A DNA stretch of 64,000 nt, taken from Helicobacter cetorum. Its GTDB lineage: Bacteria > Campylobacterota > Campylobacteria > Campylobacterales > DZAY01. The stretch lies in assembly GCA_022729735.1 (NCBI GenBank), contig DZAY01000009.1, positions 1-64,000 of the forward strand, in the 5' to 3' direction. The position numbers and the translations under genes were made by a program. Shown here in pieces: positions 27,789-36,031 of this stretch (positions are counted from its first letter, which is position 1; each line of letters starts with the position of its first letter). The notes beneath the pieces are model-generated. The model ran no database searches. It saw only the letters and a program-made list of their open reading frames with translations, and was not told the DNA's origin.

Positions 27789-28922
27789 ATGAACTTTATT
27801 CAAAGAATAAGAAAACTACTACATTGGGAAAGCACTCCAAAACCTAAAATTTCTCTATCAACAGAACTTTATACTCAGCTAAAGCCGTTTAGACTTCCAA
27901 TTATTTTAATACAACTTTGTATGATGATTGGTGTAATAGGATATATAACATTAGAAGATTACACTCTAATGGAAGCAATATTTCAATCAGGCTACACATT
28001 TACAACAACGGGATTTGGAGCATTACGAGAAAGCGAATTCAAAGCACCAACAATCGTATTTACAGTCTTTTTGATGATAATGGGACTCTTAGTTATGACA
28101 TTTGCAATAGGTATTATTATTGATGTTATAAATAAGGGTGTTTTAAGTGCTATATTAAAGGAGAGAGCAATGCTTTATAAAATTGCAAGACTTAAAAACC
28201 ACTTTGTTATTTGCTATCACAATGAATACACTATGCAGTTAGCAGAACAGTTTCGAGAACATCACACCCCATTTGTAGTGGTTGACCCAAATGAGCAGTT
28301 AGAAGATTTTGCTAAAAAAAATAGATACCCTTACTACATCAAAGATGAACCACACACAAACACAGCAATCCTAAAAACTCAACTCTCATCAGCAAAAGGA
28401 ATTATAGCACTCTCAAAAAATATTGCAGATAATATTGCTGTAATAGTTTCTGCAAGATTATATGAAAAAGAGTTAGGTAGGTCACCATATTTTATCATTA
28501 CAAGTGCAGATAATGAGAGTGATATAGAAAAGCTTAAAAAACTTGGTGCAAACATTGTAATATCAGCTACAAAATTGATGGCTCAAAGAGTTAGTGCAAT
28601 GGCTTTTCGACCAGATATGGAAAATATTTTGGAGCAGTTTTTATACAAAAAAGATACTCCACTTGATATGGAAGAGATAAGTGTGCCAAGACATTCGTGG
28701 ATGGTAATGAGACGACTAAAAGAAGCACATTTAAGAGATATTACAAATGTTAGTATTGTTGGAATTAGAGAAAAAGATGGTAAATTTTTACCAATGCCAA
28801 AAGGTGATGTGATAATTACAAGTGAGTGCAAACTATTAGTAATAGGAACATCAAATAGTATCACAGATACAAAACGGTTAATTAGAAAAAAAGAGAAACC
28901 AGAGGAGTTAAAATATGTTTGA
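27789..28922 (+). CDS. two-helix potassium channel with RCK (TrkA-N/TrkA-C) domains
   Basis: The 377-residue protein has TM1 at about 34-53, a pore helix and selectivity filter TTTGFG at 72-77, and TM2 at about 89-112. A cytoplasmic RCK module follows: TrkA_N-like (HFVICYHNEYTMQLAEQF) and TrkA_C-like (WMVMRRLKEAHLRDITNVSI ... LLVIGTS). The nucleotide-binding turn lacks the usual GxGxxG glycines, so the ligand is uncertain. The ribosome site AGGAG abuts the ATG. The argJ start overlaps its 3' end by eight bases. Confidence 0.9.
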   Translation: MNFIQRIRKLLHWESTPKPKISLSTELYTQLKPFRLPIILIQLCMMIGVIGYITLEDYTLMEAIFQSGYTFTTTGFGALRESEFKAPTIVFTVFLMIMGLLVMTFAIGIIIDVINKGVLSAILKERAMLYKIARLKNHFVICYHNEYTMQLAEQFREHHTPFVVVDPNEQLEDFAKKNRYPYYIKDEPHTNTAILKTQLSSAKGIIALSKNIADNIAVIVSARLYEKELGRSPYFIITSADNESDIEKLKKLGANIVISATKLMAQRVSAMAFRPDMENILEQFLYKKDTPLDMEEISVPRHSWMVMRRLKEAHLRDITNVSIVGIREKDGKFLPMPKGDVIITSECKLLVIGTSNSITDTKRLIRKKEKPEELKYV

Positions 28923-30093
28923 TATATTAGCAATTGAGGGTGGAGTAAGTGTGGTTGATGGATTTTATTGTGATGGAGTAAATGCTGGACTTAGAAGTAG
29001 CGAAGATGTAGCATTTATCTATTCTGATACTCTTTGTAGTGTAGATGCTGTATTTACTGCAAATAAATTTCAAGCATCACCAATTAAGCATTTCAAAAAA
29101 TATGGTGAGTTTGAAACAAATTTTGTATTAATTAATGCAAAAAATGCAAATGCTATGACAGGAGATGCAGGAATTGCTGATATTGATGAAATTTTAAATG
29201 CTTTAAAAAAAGAGTTTCCACAAATTATTAATCCAATTATGAGTAGCACAGGTGTAATTGGAGTTAGAATTCCAAAAGATAAAATTATTGCAAGTTTTGC
29301 TAAATTTGATTTATCACAAAAAAATAATATTAAAGCAAGACAAGCAATTATGACAACAGATGCTTATCCAAAAGAGATAGCAGTTGAAGTTAGCACAAGT
29401 AGTGGGAGTTTTAAAATTGGTGCTATGGCAAAAGGTGCTGGAATGATTAGCCCTTCACTTGCTACAATGTTATGTTTTATTACAACTGATGCCAATGTCC
29501 CAAAAGCTGATATAAAAGAGCTTTTGAGTGAAATTTCAGAAACAACTTTTAATGCAATTAGTGTAGATGGTGATATGTCAACTAATGATACTATTATGCT
29601 TTTAGCAAATGGTAAAAGTGGAATATATGATAAAGAAGCTTTTAGAGAAGCATTAAGAGTTGTTCTGTCGCATTTATCACATTTGGTAGTAAAAGATGGA
29701 GAAGGTGCAAAAAAAGTTGCAGGTTTTGCTATAAAAGGTGCAAAAAATTATGAACAAGCAAAAATTGTTGCAAAAGCTCTATCAAATTCGCTATTAGTAA
29801 AAACTGCACTATTTGGTGAAGACCCAAATTGGGGAAGAATTGCATCTACAATTGGTGCAAGTGGAGTAGAGTGTTGTGAAAAAAGTTTAACTATTGCATT
29901 TGAAGATATTGTAGTTTATGACAAAGGTGAAGTAATATTTGATAAAGAGCAAGAGTTAAAAGTTGCAAAAATTTTAAAAGAAGATGAGTTTAGAATTAGT
30001 TGTAATTTGGGAGTTGGAAATGGTGAATTTTTAGCTTTTGGTTGTGATTTAGGTTATGAATATGTCAAAATTAATGCCGATTATAGAACTTAA
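28915..30093 (+). CDS. argJ: bifunctional ornithine acetyltransferase / N-acetylglutamate synthase
   Basis: ArgJ transfers acetyl groups from N-acetylornithine to glutamate in the cyclic arginine pathway and may also use acetyl-CoA. The 392-residue precursor has the self-cleavage motif KGAGMISPSLATMLCFITTD, cut between Ala and Thr into alpha and beta chains. Also seen are NAKNANAMTGDAG, SSTGVIG, SVDGDMSTNDT, and the C-terminal EDPNWGRIASTIGASG. It overlaps the K+ channel gene by eight bases. Confidence 0.96.
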   Translation: MFDILAIEGGVSVVDGFYCDGVNAGLRSSEDVAFIYSDTLCSVDAVFTANKFQASPIKHFKKYGEFETNFVLINAKNANAMTGDAGIADIDEILNALKKEFPQIINPIMSSTGVIGVRIPKDKIIASFAKFDLSQKNNIKARQAIMTTDAYPKEIAVEVSTSSGSFKIGAMAKGAGMISPSLATMLCFITTDANVPKADIKELLSEISETTFNAISVDGDMSTNDTIMLLANGKSGIYDKEAFREALRVVLSHLSHLVVKDGEGAKKVAGFAIKGAKNYEQAKIVAKALSNSLLVKTALFGEDPNWGRIASTIGASGVECCEKSLTIAFEDIVVYDKGEVIFDKEQELKVAKILKEDEFRISCNLGVGNGEFLAFGCDLGYEYVKINADYRT

Positions 30094-30107
30094 AAAAAGG
30101 AGTTTGT

Positions 30108-30257
30108 ATGAGTTATTATGATGATGATGATTATATGAGTGAAGAGCATGAGTATGAAGAAGAGGAGTATGATGATGAGGATGAAGATGAAACACCTCCA
30201 AAAGTAGCAAATAATGAAGAGAGTGATTTTGATTATGCAGAAGATGAGGAGGAGTAA
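30108..30257 (+). CDS. 49-residue highly acidic protein of unknown function
   Basis: ATG 30108 follows an AAAAAAAGGAG ribosome site by a normal spacing and the frame runs to TAA 30257. The product is more than half Asp and Glu, with several Tyr (MSYYDDDDYMSEEHEYEEEE at the start, FDYAEDEEE at the end). Such small acidic proteins can be DNA mimics, chaperone clients or metal binders, but nothing specific can be claimed. It follows argJ by 14 bases. Its last 41 bases recur at 31830-31870 as part of the 81-bp repeat, confirming that this DNA moved or was copied as a unit. Confidence 0.65.
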   Translation: MSYYDDDDYMSEEHEYEEEEYDDEDEDETPPKVANNEESDFDYAEDEEE

Positions 30258-30297
30258 TTCTCCAACTCTTCAAAACTTATAACTCTATTTTTGCCAC
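30217..30297. repeat. 81-bp direct repeat, left copy
   Basis: Bases 30217-30297 match 31830-31910 with three differences (30266, 30287, 30293), at an offset of 1,613 bases. The copy spans the 3' end of the acidic-protein gene and, on the other strand, the 3' end of a diguanylate cyclase gene. The two copies bracket the flavoprotein reductase gene. Confidence 0.95.
30233..30295 (-). pseudogene. orphan C-terminal tail of a GGDEF protein
   Basis: The minus strand encodes GKNRVISFEELENYSSSSSA then a stop, identical in protein to the end of the diguanylate cyclase at 31846. All three base differences between the copies are synonymous. Upstream of the Gly codon the frame degenerates and meets a stop, so only the tail survives. 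It overlaps the end of the acidic gene by 25 bases. Confidence 0.85.
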
Positions 30298-30399
30298 AAA
30301 GGCTTTATCATCTCCATTTTAATAAATAAACTTACAGTCCTAATTTTTTATCTAACATATATAAATGAGTTTTTACAAAATATAAATTAAGGTGTAAAT

Positions 30400-31749
30400 A
30401 TGCAAAATTTAACAACAGACATACTTGTAATAGGTGGTGGTCCTGCTGCTTTAGTGCTTGTGGCTACTGCTTTGGAAAACTATCCTGATAAAAAAATTAC
30501 AGTTGTGAAAAAAGAGAAAGAAGCATTAGTTCCTTGTGGAATTCCATATATTTTTGGAAAAACATTGGGTGATAGTCAAAAAGATGCTATGAGTTGTGGT
30601 GGGCCTATGGCTGAAAAGATAGATTTGATTATTGATGAGATTATTGATGTTGATATTTCTCAAAAGATTGCAACTGCAAAAGAGTATCAATTTAAATTCG
30701 ATAAATTGGTATTTGCAACTGGTTCAATTCCATTTGTTCATAAAAGTTTTCAAGAAGCTTTAAAACTTGAAAATGTATTTACAATTGATAAAGACAAACA
30801 AAAAATTGATAATATTAAACAGTATTTAGAAGATAAAAAAAGAGTTATCGTTGTTGGAACTGGATTTATAGGTGTTGAAATTGCACTTGAATTAAATAGT
30901 GATGACAAAGAGGTAACAATTATTGGTGGTGGTCATATTTTAAAAGGTTCATTTGATGAAGAGTTAGCAGTTGTAGCAGAAAACATTATGATACAATTTG
31001 GAATAAAATTAGCTTTGGGACAACATGCCACAAATGTTAAAGAGAGTGGAAATAAAGCTATTGGTGTAGAGCTTTGCGATGGTAGTTTAATTGAAGGTGA
31101 TGTTATTATTTTAGCAACTGGTTATCAACCTAATACAAAGTTAGCTGACAAAGCAGGATTAAAACTTGCAAGATATGGTGGTATTTGGGTTGATGAATAT
31201 ATGAGAACAAAAAATAAAGATATTTTTGCTATTGGTGATTGTTGTGGAAGAAGAGATTTTGTAACAAGAGACCCATCAAAAGTTATGTTGGCTTCAACAT
31301 CAGCAGCAGAAGCTCGAGTTGCTGGAAATTCACTTTATAAAATAAAATATTTAAAAGGGTTTAATGGAACAATAGCAATTTTTTCTACAATGGTAGGAAA
31401 TAGAGCATTTGCAAGTGCTGGAGTTACAGAAGATAGAGCAAATGATGAAGGTATAGATTTTGTTGTGGGTAAATTTGAAGGAGTTAATAGACATCCAGCA
31501 ACAATTCCAGATGCTTCAAAACAGTATGTAAAACTTATCGCACTTAGAAAAAGTGGGCAAATAATAGGTGGTCAAGTTATTGGAGATAAAGAGGTTGGTG
31601 AGATAATAAATATTATAGGACTTGCAATAGAAGCTGGATTAACAGCATATCATTTGGAGTTTTTGCAAGTTGCAACTCAACCACTATTAACACCAGCACC
31701 AACAACATATCCTATAATAAAAGCAGCCCAACAAATTTTAAAATATTAA
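30400..31749 (+). CDS. FAD/NAD(P)-dependent disulfide reductase (CoA-disulfide reductase / NADH oxidase type)
   Basis: This 449-residue flavoprotein has the FAD dinucleotide fold at the N-terminus (ILVIGGGPAALVLV). An active-site Cys46 lies in VPCGIPYIFG, as in single-Cys CoA-disulfide reductases and NADH oxidases. An NAD(P)-binding fold follows (VIVVGTGFIGVEIALEL), then the second FAD motif (IFAIGDCCG) and a C-terminal dimerisation domain (HPATIPDASKQYVKLIALRK). It probably reduces CoA disulfide, polysulfide or O2 with NAD(P)H; these cannot be told apart here. An AAGGTG site precedes ATG 30400. The gene lies alone between two copies of an 81-bp direct repeat, so it looks inserted. Confidence 0.85.
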   Translation: MQNLTTDILVIGGGPAALVLVATALENYPDKKITVVKKEKEALVPCGIPYIFGKTLGDSQKDAMSCGGPMAEKIDLIIDEIIDVDISQKIATAKEYQFKFDKLVFATGSIPFVHKSFQEALKLENVFTIDKDKQKIDNIKQYLEDKKRVIVVGTGFIGVEIALELNSDDKEVTIIGGGHILKGSFDEELAVVAENIMIQFGIKLALGQHATNVKESGNKAIGVELCDGSLIEGDVIILATGYQPNTKLADKAGLKLARYGGIWVDEYMRTKNKDIFAIGDCCGRRDFVTRDPSKVMLASTSAAEARVAGNSLYKIKYLKGFNGTIAIFSTMVGNRAFASAGVTEDRANDEGIDFVVGKFEGVNRHPATIPDASKQYVKLIALRKSGQIIGGQVIGDKEVGEIINIIGLAIEAGLTAYHLEFLQVATQPLLTPAPTTYPIIKAAQQILKY

Positions 31750-31770
31750 AGTTTAGAGAATTTTTATAAA

Positions 31771-31803
31771 TTGAAAAGTGGCTTTAAAAATTCCACTTTT
31801 CAA
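31771..31803. terminator. hairpin after the flavoprotein gene
   Basis: TTGAAAAGTGG (31771-31781) pairs perfectly with CCACTTTTCAA (31793-31803) around an 11-base loop, 21 bases after the stop. No clear T-run follows on either strand, so termination strength is uncertain. Confidence 0.45.
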
Positions 31804-31829
31804 AAAATAGATAATTTCTAAAATCTTAA

Positions 31830-31910
31830 AAGAGAGTGATTTTGATTATGCAGAAGATGAGGAGGAGTAATTCTCCAATTCTTCAAAACTTATAACTCTG
31901 TTTTTACCAC
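31830..31910. repeat. 81-bp direct repeat, right copy
   Basis: This is the partner of 30217-30297. Bases 31832-31870 repeat the last codons of the acidic protein (ESDFDYAEDEEE and stop) without the rest of that gene. Bases 31846-31910 are the true 3' end of the diguanylate cyclase. Confidence 0.95.
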
Positions 31911-32901
31911 TATTTTTTGCTTTATATAGTGCCATGTCAGCATTTTTTATACTATCTTCAATTGAGTTATGAAAACCAGAAATGCCAAAACTACAAGTAA
32001 CTTTTAATCCATTTACCTCACTTAATTCAACGATTTCTCTCAATTTTTCAACTATTGGTTTTGATAAATTAATGGGAGCATCTATAAATGCTATAAACTC
32101 TTCACCTCCAAATCTACAAATAATATCATTTTTTCTTACATGTTCTTTAATATTAATTGCTATATTTTGTAAAACTAAATCTCCAATTTTATGTCCATGA
32201 GAATCATTTATTTTTTTAAAATTATCAATATCTATAAATACAAATGAACCTCTATGAAGTGAATTTTCTGAAATTTTAGATAACTGTTTGAAAAATCCAT
32301 TTCTATTAAATAGTGTTGTTAAGTTGTCTCTATTTGCTAAAGTTTCTAAACCCTCTTTCTCATATCTAATCTGTTCTAAAATCTTGAAATACTCTTTTGC
32401 ACTTTTTTTCATTTCTACATAACATATCACATTATCAAATTCATCTGTAATCTTAAAAGCAGATATAAATAGACTTATTCGCCCCGTTTTTGTTTCTTGT
32501 TCAAATATTCCAGAAAAATCTCCAATCTTTTCTAATTCATTTTTTAAAACTATTTTATTATTTGCAATATAAAATGTAGCACTATGATTTTTTAACTCTC
32601 TATCATCTATTTCAAGCATATTTTTATTTGTACTATTTTGCCAAAAATAGTTTCCAAACTCATCTATTAATGCAATTGCATCATTAGAATTTTCAAAAAC
32701 CATTTGAAAAATTTTTAATTTATAATTCTCTATTTTAGAATATAAATAACCAAAACTTATAGATAATATTATAATAAGTCCCAATATAACTACAAAAGCC
32801 AACCTATTTTCTACTAAGTTTAGTGTTTGATTAATAAAAAGAGTTAAAGCACCAAATATTAAAAAAATATATAGTTTGTAGATATTTAGAGTCTGTTTCA
32901 T
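31846..32901 (-). CDS. membrane diguanylate cyclase (GGDEF)
   Basis: The enzyme makes the second messenger cyclic di-GMP from two GTP. Its 351 residues comprise two N-terminal membrane helices (about 10-52), a PAS-like sensor region (about 65-165, ENSNDAIALIDEFGNYFW), and a GGDEF domain (about 190-335). The GGDEF domain has FIDIDNFKKINDSHGHKIGD, an inhibitory-site pattern RKND (RxxD), and the catalytic RFGGEEF. All catalytic residues are present. Its start overlaps the upstream gene by four bases. Its 3' end lies in the right copy of the 81-bp repeat. Confidence 0.93.
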   Translation of the reverse strand: MKQTLNIYKLYIFLIFGALTLFINQTLNLVENRLAFVVILGLIIILSISFGYLYSKIENYKLKIFQMVFENSNDAIALIDEFGNYFWQNSTNKNMLEIDDRELKNHSATFYIANNKIVLKNELEKIGDFSGIFEQETKTGRISLFISAFKITDEFDNVICYVEMKKSAKEYFKILEQIRYEKEGLETLANRDNLTTLFNRNGFFKQLSKISENSLHRGSFVFIDIDNFKKINDSHGHKIGDLVLQNIAINIKEHVRKNDIICRFGGEEFIAFIDAPINLSKPIVEKLREIVELSEVNGLKVTCSFGISGFHNSIEDSIKNADMALYKAKNSGKNRVISFEELENYSSSSSA

Positions 32902-33626
32902 CTTAATATTGACCTTAGTGAATATGGAATAATCTTGATTTTATAATCTTGATTAAACTCGGCAACTTTTACATCTATATGTTTATCAAAATCTTTATTT
33001 TTCGGATATACAAGATATATAGTTTTAAATGTAGTATCTTTTATAACATTTATTGCATTTTTAATATGCTCTTCAATAATTGGTCTATTTTTTTCTATAA
33101 ATTGCCAATATGGAAAAATTTTAACTTTTTCTTCAACTACTGGAATAATCTCAATTGACTCTTTCTCTTTTTCAATAAATCTATCTTTTTTATCATTTAA
33201 TAGATTGTTAAATATAAATTTATAAAAAGCTTCTTGTCCATTTAAAGTTAAAGATTGTTTTTCAACACCAATTAAAAGTATCATTTCCAATGCCAACTCA
33301 TACTTTTCACTTTTTAATCCACTATATGTTTTTGGTAAATTTGAAATAGATAAAAATTTATGTAATCTTAAATCAAAATCAAAACTAAAAAATTGACTAT
33401 TAAACCTATTTAGTGGTTTAAAATTTAACATATTGCAAATTTTTACTTTAAAAGCATTTGCCAAATTTAGTTTTGATAGTTTGCATATTTCGCTTTTACT
33501 GAAATGCAAAGCTTTTTCAACTTCTGTATTAAAAAAAGATAAAAATAGTTTTCTTTTTGATACCAAATTTTCAAATTTATCAAACTCTGGTAAAAACTCT
33601 ATCTCTTTTGCAAAACCTAATTTCAT
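32898..33626 (-). CDS. hypothetical protein upstream of the diguanylate cyclase
   Basis: I do not recognise this protein of about 242 residues. It has no signal peptide or membrane helix. The N-terminal half is Phe/Lys/Leu-rich and helical; the C-terminal 80 residues (KVKIFPYWQFIEKNRPIIEE, TIYLVYPKNKDFDKHIDVKV) look like an alpha/beta domain. ATG 33626 is chosen because AGGAG lies six bases upstream; an earlier TTG lacks this. The four-base overlap with the cyclase suggests a joint role in signalling. A Fur-like site lies just upstream. Confidence 0.7.
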   Translation of the reverse strand: MKLGFAKEIEFLPEFDKFENLVSKRKLFLSFFNTEVEKALHFSKSEICKLSKLNLANAFKVKICNMLNFKPLNRFNSQFFSFDFDLRLHKFLSISNLPKTYSGLKSEKYELALEMILLIGVEKQSLTLNGQEAFYKFIFNNLLNDKKDRFIEKEKESIEIIPVVEEKVKIFPYWQFIEKNRPIIEEHIKNAINVIKDTTFKTIYLVYPKNKDFDKHIDVKVAEFNQDYKIKIIPYSLRSILR

Positions 33627-33640
33627 TTTCAACTCCTATA

Positions 33641-33660
33641 ATTGTAATAATCATTATCAA
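33641..33660 (-). promoter_or_regulatory. possible Fur box upstream of the hypothetical/GGDEF pair
   Basis: On the minus strand TTGATAATGATTATTACAAT resembles three GATAAT-type hexamers (GATAAT, GATTAT, TACAAT), the repeated unit of Fur sites, 15 bases before the 33626 start. The match weakens at one end, so iron control is only suggested. Confidence 0.35.
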
Positions 33661-33671
33661 TAAACTGCTGT

Positions 33672-33702
33672 AAAAAAATAGAACCTCAAACAAGAGGTTC
33701 TA
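33672..33702 (-). terminator. intrinsic terminator of the feoB operon
   Basis: TAGAACCTC (33679-33687) and GAGGTTCTA (33694-33702) form a perfect nine-base stem with a six-base loop. On the minus strand a run of seven T follows, six bases after the feoB stop. Confidence 0.85.
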
Positions 33703-33707
33703 CTCTA

Positions 33708-35798
33708 TCAAAATCCAAAAACGGCTAAAATATTGTAAGCTAAAAATGCTAAAACCCAAGCTAAAATATTTGGATAAAGAATATAAAAAACTCTCCACTT
33801 TGTCTCCAATACTTCTGATAAAAATGTACTCATAGCAGCTAAACAAGGTGAGTAAATCATAATTAAAACCACAAATGCCACAGCAGTTTTGAAATCCATA
33901 CTATTTCTAATACTCTCAATCAAACTTTCCGTTGGCTCATCTGTTGCTTCAACTTTATTTAAAGTTGCTAATGTTGCAACTGCAACCTCTTTTGCAGCTA
34001 ATGCTGTAACTGTTGCAACTGATAATTTCCAATCAAATCCAAGTGGTGCAAATATAGGCTCAATCACTTTGCCAATCACACCAATATAACTTTGCTCCAT
34101 TAATGCTGACGATAACTCTATTTCTAAATTTGCTTTCTCTTCTTCATTTACTGTTTGTTCAATTTTTGTCGCATACTCAATTTCTAAAGCTTCATTTTTT
34201 GGATATTCACTAAGCAACCAAATAACAATTGATGTAAGTCCAATAAATATACCAGCTTTTTTAATAAAAATCATCGCTTTGATTTGTAAATCTCTAAACA
34301 GACCTTTAAAAGATGGAAATCTATATTTTGGCATCTCCATAACAAATGGTTCTGCTTCTCCTTGAAATAGTGAAACTCTCAAAATTTTTGCCATAATAAG
34401 ACCTAAAATAGCACCACCAATATAGATTAAAAATAGAATATTTCCTGCATTTGCTGGATTGAAAAAAGCACTAATAAACAGTACATAAACTGGCAATCTT
34501 GCAGAACAAGAAAAAAATGAGATAATTAACATAGTAATTAATTTATCTTTTGGATTTTTTAGAGTTCGAGCAGCCATATAAGCTGGAACAGAACAACCAA
34601 AACCCGTAACCATTGGAATAAAAGCTTTTCCGTGAAGCCCAAATTTTTTCAAAGTTCCATCAAGCAAATAAGCAGCTCTCGCCATATAACCTGTTTGCTC
34701 CAATAGATTTATTCCCATAAATAGAATTAAAATATTTGGTAAAAATGATAAAATTGCTCCAACGGCTGGAATGAAACCTTCTGAAATTGCACTATTAAAT
34801 ACACCTTCTGGAAAAATTTCACTACTTTTTTCTGATAAAAATCCAAAAGCTTCTTCAATCAATCCCATCGGATATTCACCAAGCAAAAATGTTGCTTGAA
34901 ACAGTCCCCACATTAAAAATAGAAATATTGGCAATCCTAAAACTCTATGAATTAATAGATTATCAACTTTTTCATCAGTTGTATCTTTGTGAGGAACATG
35001 AAGAGCTTTTTGGCAAATAAATTTTGTAAGAGCAACTCTTGCACTTGCTAATGCTGTTTGTGAATCGCTCTCATTATTTAAAGTTGCAATATTTAGTTTT
35101 TCATTTTTATATTTATCATGAAGCTCTATAAAAAGTGGTTTATCATGAACACTTTTATAAACATCTTCATCATTTTCAAATAGTCTAATCGCTGTAAATC
35201 TCGCATCATCCTTTGAATAGTTTGATTTTTCTAAAACTTCAGAAATTTCTCTGATACTATTTTCAATATTTAAATCATATTGAAGTTTATTTGATGGTTT
35301 TCCAAACTCAAACATCTCCAAAATCTTTTTAGTTAAATCTTCAACTCCTCTCTTCTCTTTTGCTGATACAAGCATAACAGGAATTCCAAGTAGTGTAGAA
35401 ATTTCTAAATTATCTATCTTTCCACCAACTTTTTCAATCTCATCAATCATATTTATTGCTAAGATAACCTTTTTCCCCATATCAAGTAGTTGCAAAGTTA
35501 AATTTAAATTTCGCTGAAGTGCATTTGCATCTACAACATTAATTATTAAATCATACTCTTCTTTTAATATATAATTTTTTGTAACTTGCTCATCTGGAGA
35601 GTAAGCATTTAAACTATAAAGCCCTGGCAAGTCAATTATTGTTATTTCATAGTCACCTCTCTTAAAAACTATCTCTTTTTTTTCAACTGTAACACCTGAA
35701 AAATTGCCAACATGTAGCATTGCACCTGTGATAGAGTTTATAAGATGTGATTTTCCAACATTTGGTTGTCCAACAAGAGCTACTTTTATTTTTTTCAT
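33708..35798 (-). CDS. feoB: ferrous iron transporter FeoB
   Basis: FeoB imports Fe2+ across the inner membrane. The 696-residue protein begins with a GTP-binding G domain (GQPNVGKSHLINSITG as G1, IDLPGLYSLNAYSPDE as G3, AINMIDE as G4, SAKEKRG as G5), then a helical spacer. The membrane domain carries paired gate motifs (including GFGCSVPAYMAARTLKNPKD and EVAVATLATLNKV). Its start overlaps the feoA stop as TAATG. A strong terminator follows. No FeoC was found. Confidence 0.96.
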   Translation of the reverse strand: MKKIKVALVGQPNVGKSHLINSITGAMLHVGNFSGVTVEKKEIVFKRGDYEITIIDLPGLYSLNAYSPDEQVTKNYILKEEYDLIINVVDANALQRNLNLTLQLLDMGKKVILAINMIDEIEKVGGKIDNLEISTLLGIPVMLVSAKEKRGVEDLTKKILEMFEFGKPSNKLQYDLNIENSIREISEVLEKSNYSKDDARFTAIRLFENDEDVYKSVHDKPLFIELHDKYKNEKLNIATLNNESDSQTALASARVALTKFICQKALHVPHKDTTDEKVDNLLIHRVLGLPIFLFLMWGLFQATFLLGEYPMGLIEEAFGFLSEKSSEIFPEGVFNSAISEGFIPAVGAILSFLPNILILFMGINLLEQTGYMARAAYLLDGTLKKFGLHGKAFIPMVTGFGCSVPAYMAARTLKNPKDKLITMLIISFFSCSARLPVYVLFISAFFNPANAGNILFLIYIGGAILGLIMAKILRVSLFQGEAEPFVMEMPKYRFPSFKGLFRDLQIKAMIFIKKAGIFIGLTSIVIWLLSEYPKNEALEIEYATKIEQTVNEEEKANLEIELSSALMEQSYIGVIGKVIEPIFAPLGFDWKLSVATVTALAAKEVAVATLATLNKVEATDEPTESLIESIRNSMDFKTAVAFVVLIMIYSPCLAAMSTFLSEVLETKWRVFYILYPNILAWVLAFLAYNILAVFGF

Positions 35799-36022
35799 TA
35801 AGCCTCCTCAACCATAATACCAAGAGCTTCTTCTTTTCTAATTGCTACTTTTGTATCTTCTACTAGCACATCATAAGTCTGTTTTGAAAGTGTAAAATCC
35901 AAAATTGATACCCCATTTCCTTTTGCAAATCCCATTGCCAAAAGTCTGCTCCTAATTGGCTCATTTGCATTTATCTTTGCAATTTTGTAATTTTTATTCA
36001 TAATTCCTTCATTTAGTGTCAT
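35798..36022 (-). CDS. feoA: FeoA SH3-like iron transport protein
   Basis: FeoA is a small cytosolic SH3-like protein needed for FeoB activity. The 74-residue chain has YKIAKINANEPIRSRLLAMGFAKG in two adjoining segments, the conserved LxxMGF...G pattern, and VAIRKEEALGIMVEE at the end. AAGGAG precedes ATG 36022. It is coupled to feoB by overlap and follows the porin gene by nine bases. Confidence 0.93.
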   Translation of the reverse strand: MTLNEGIMNKNYKIAKINANEPIRSRLLAMGFAKGNGVSILDFTLSKQTYDVLVEDTKVAIRKEEALGIMVEEA

Positions 36023-36031
36023 ATTATCTCC

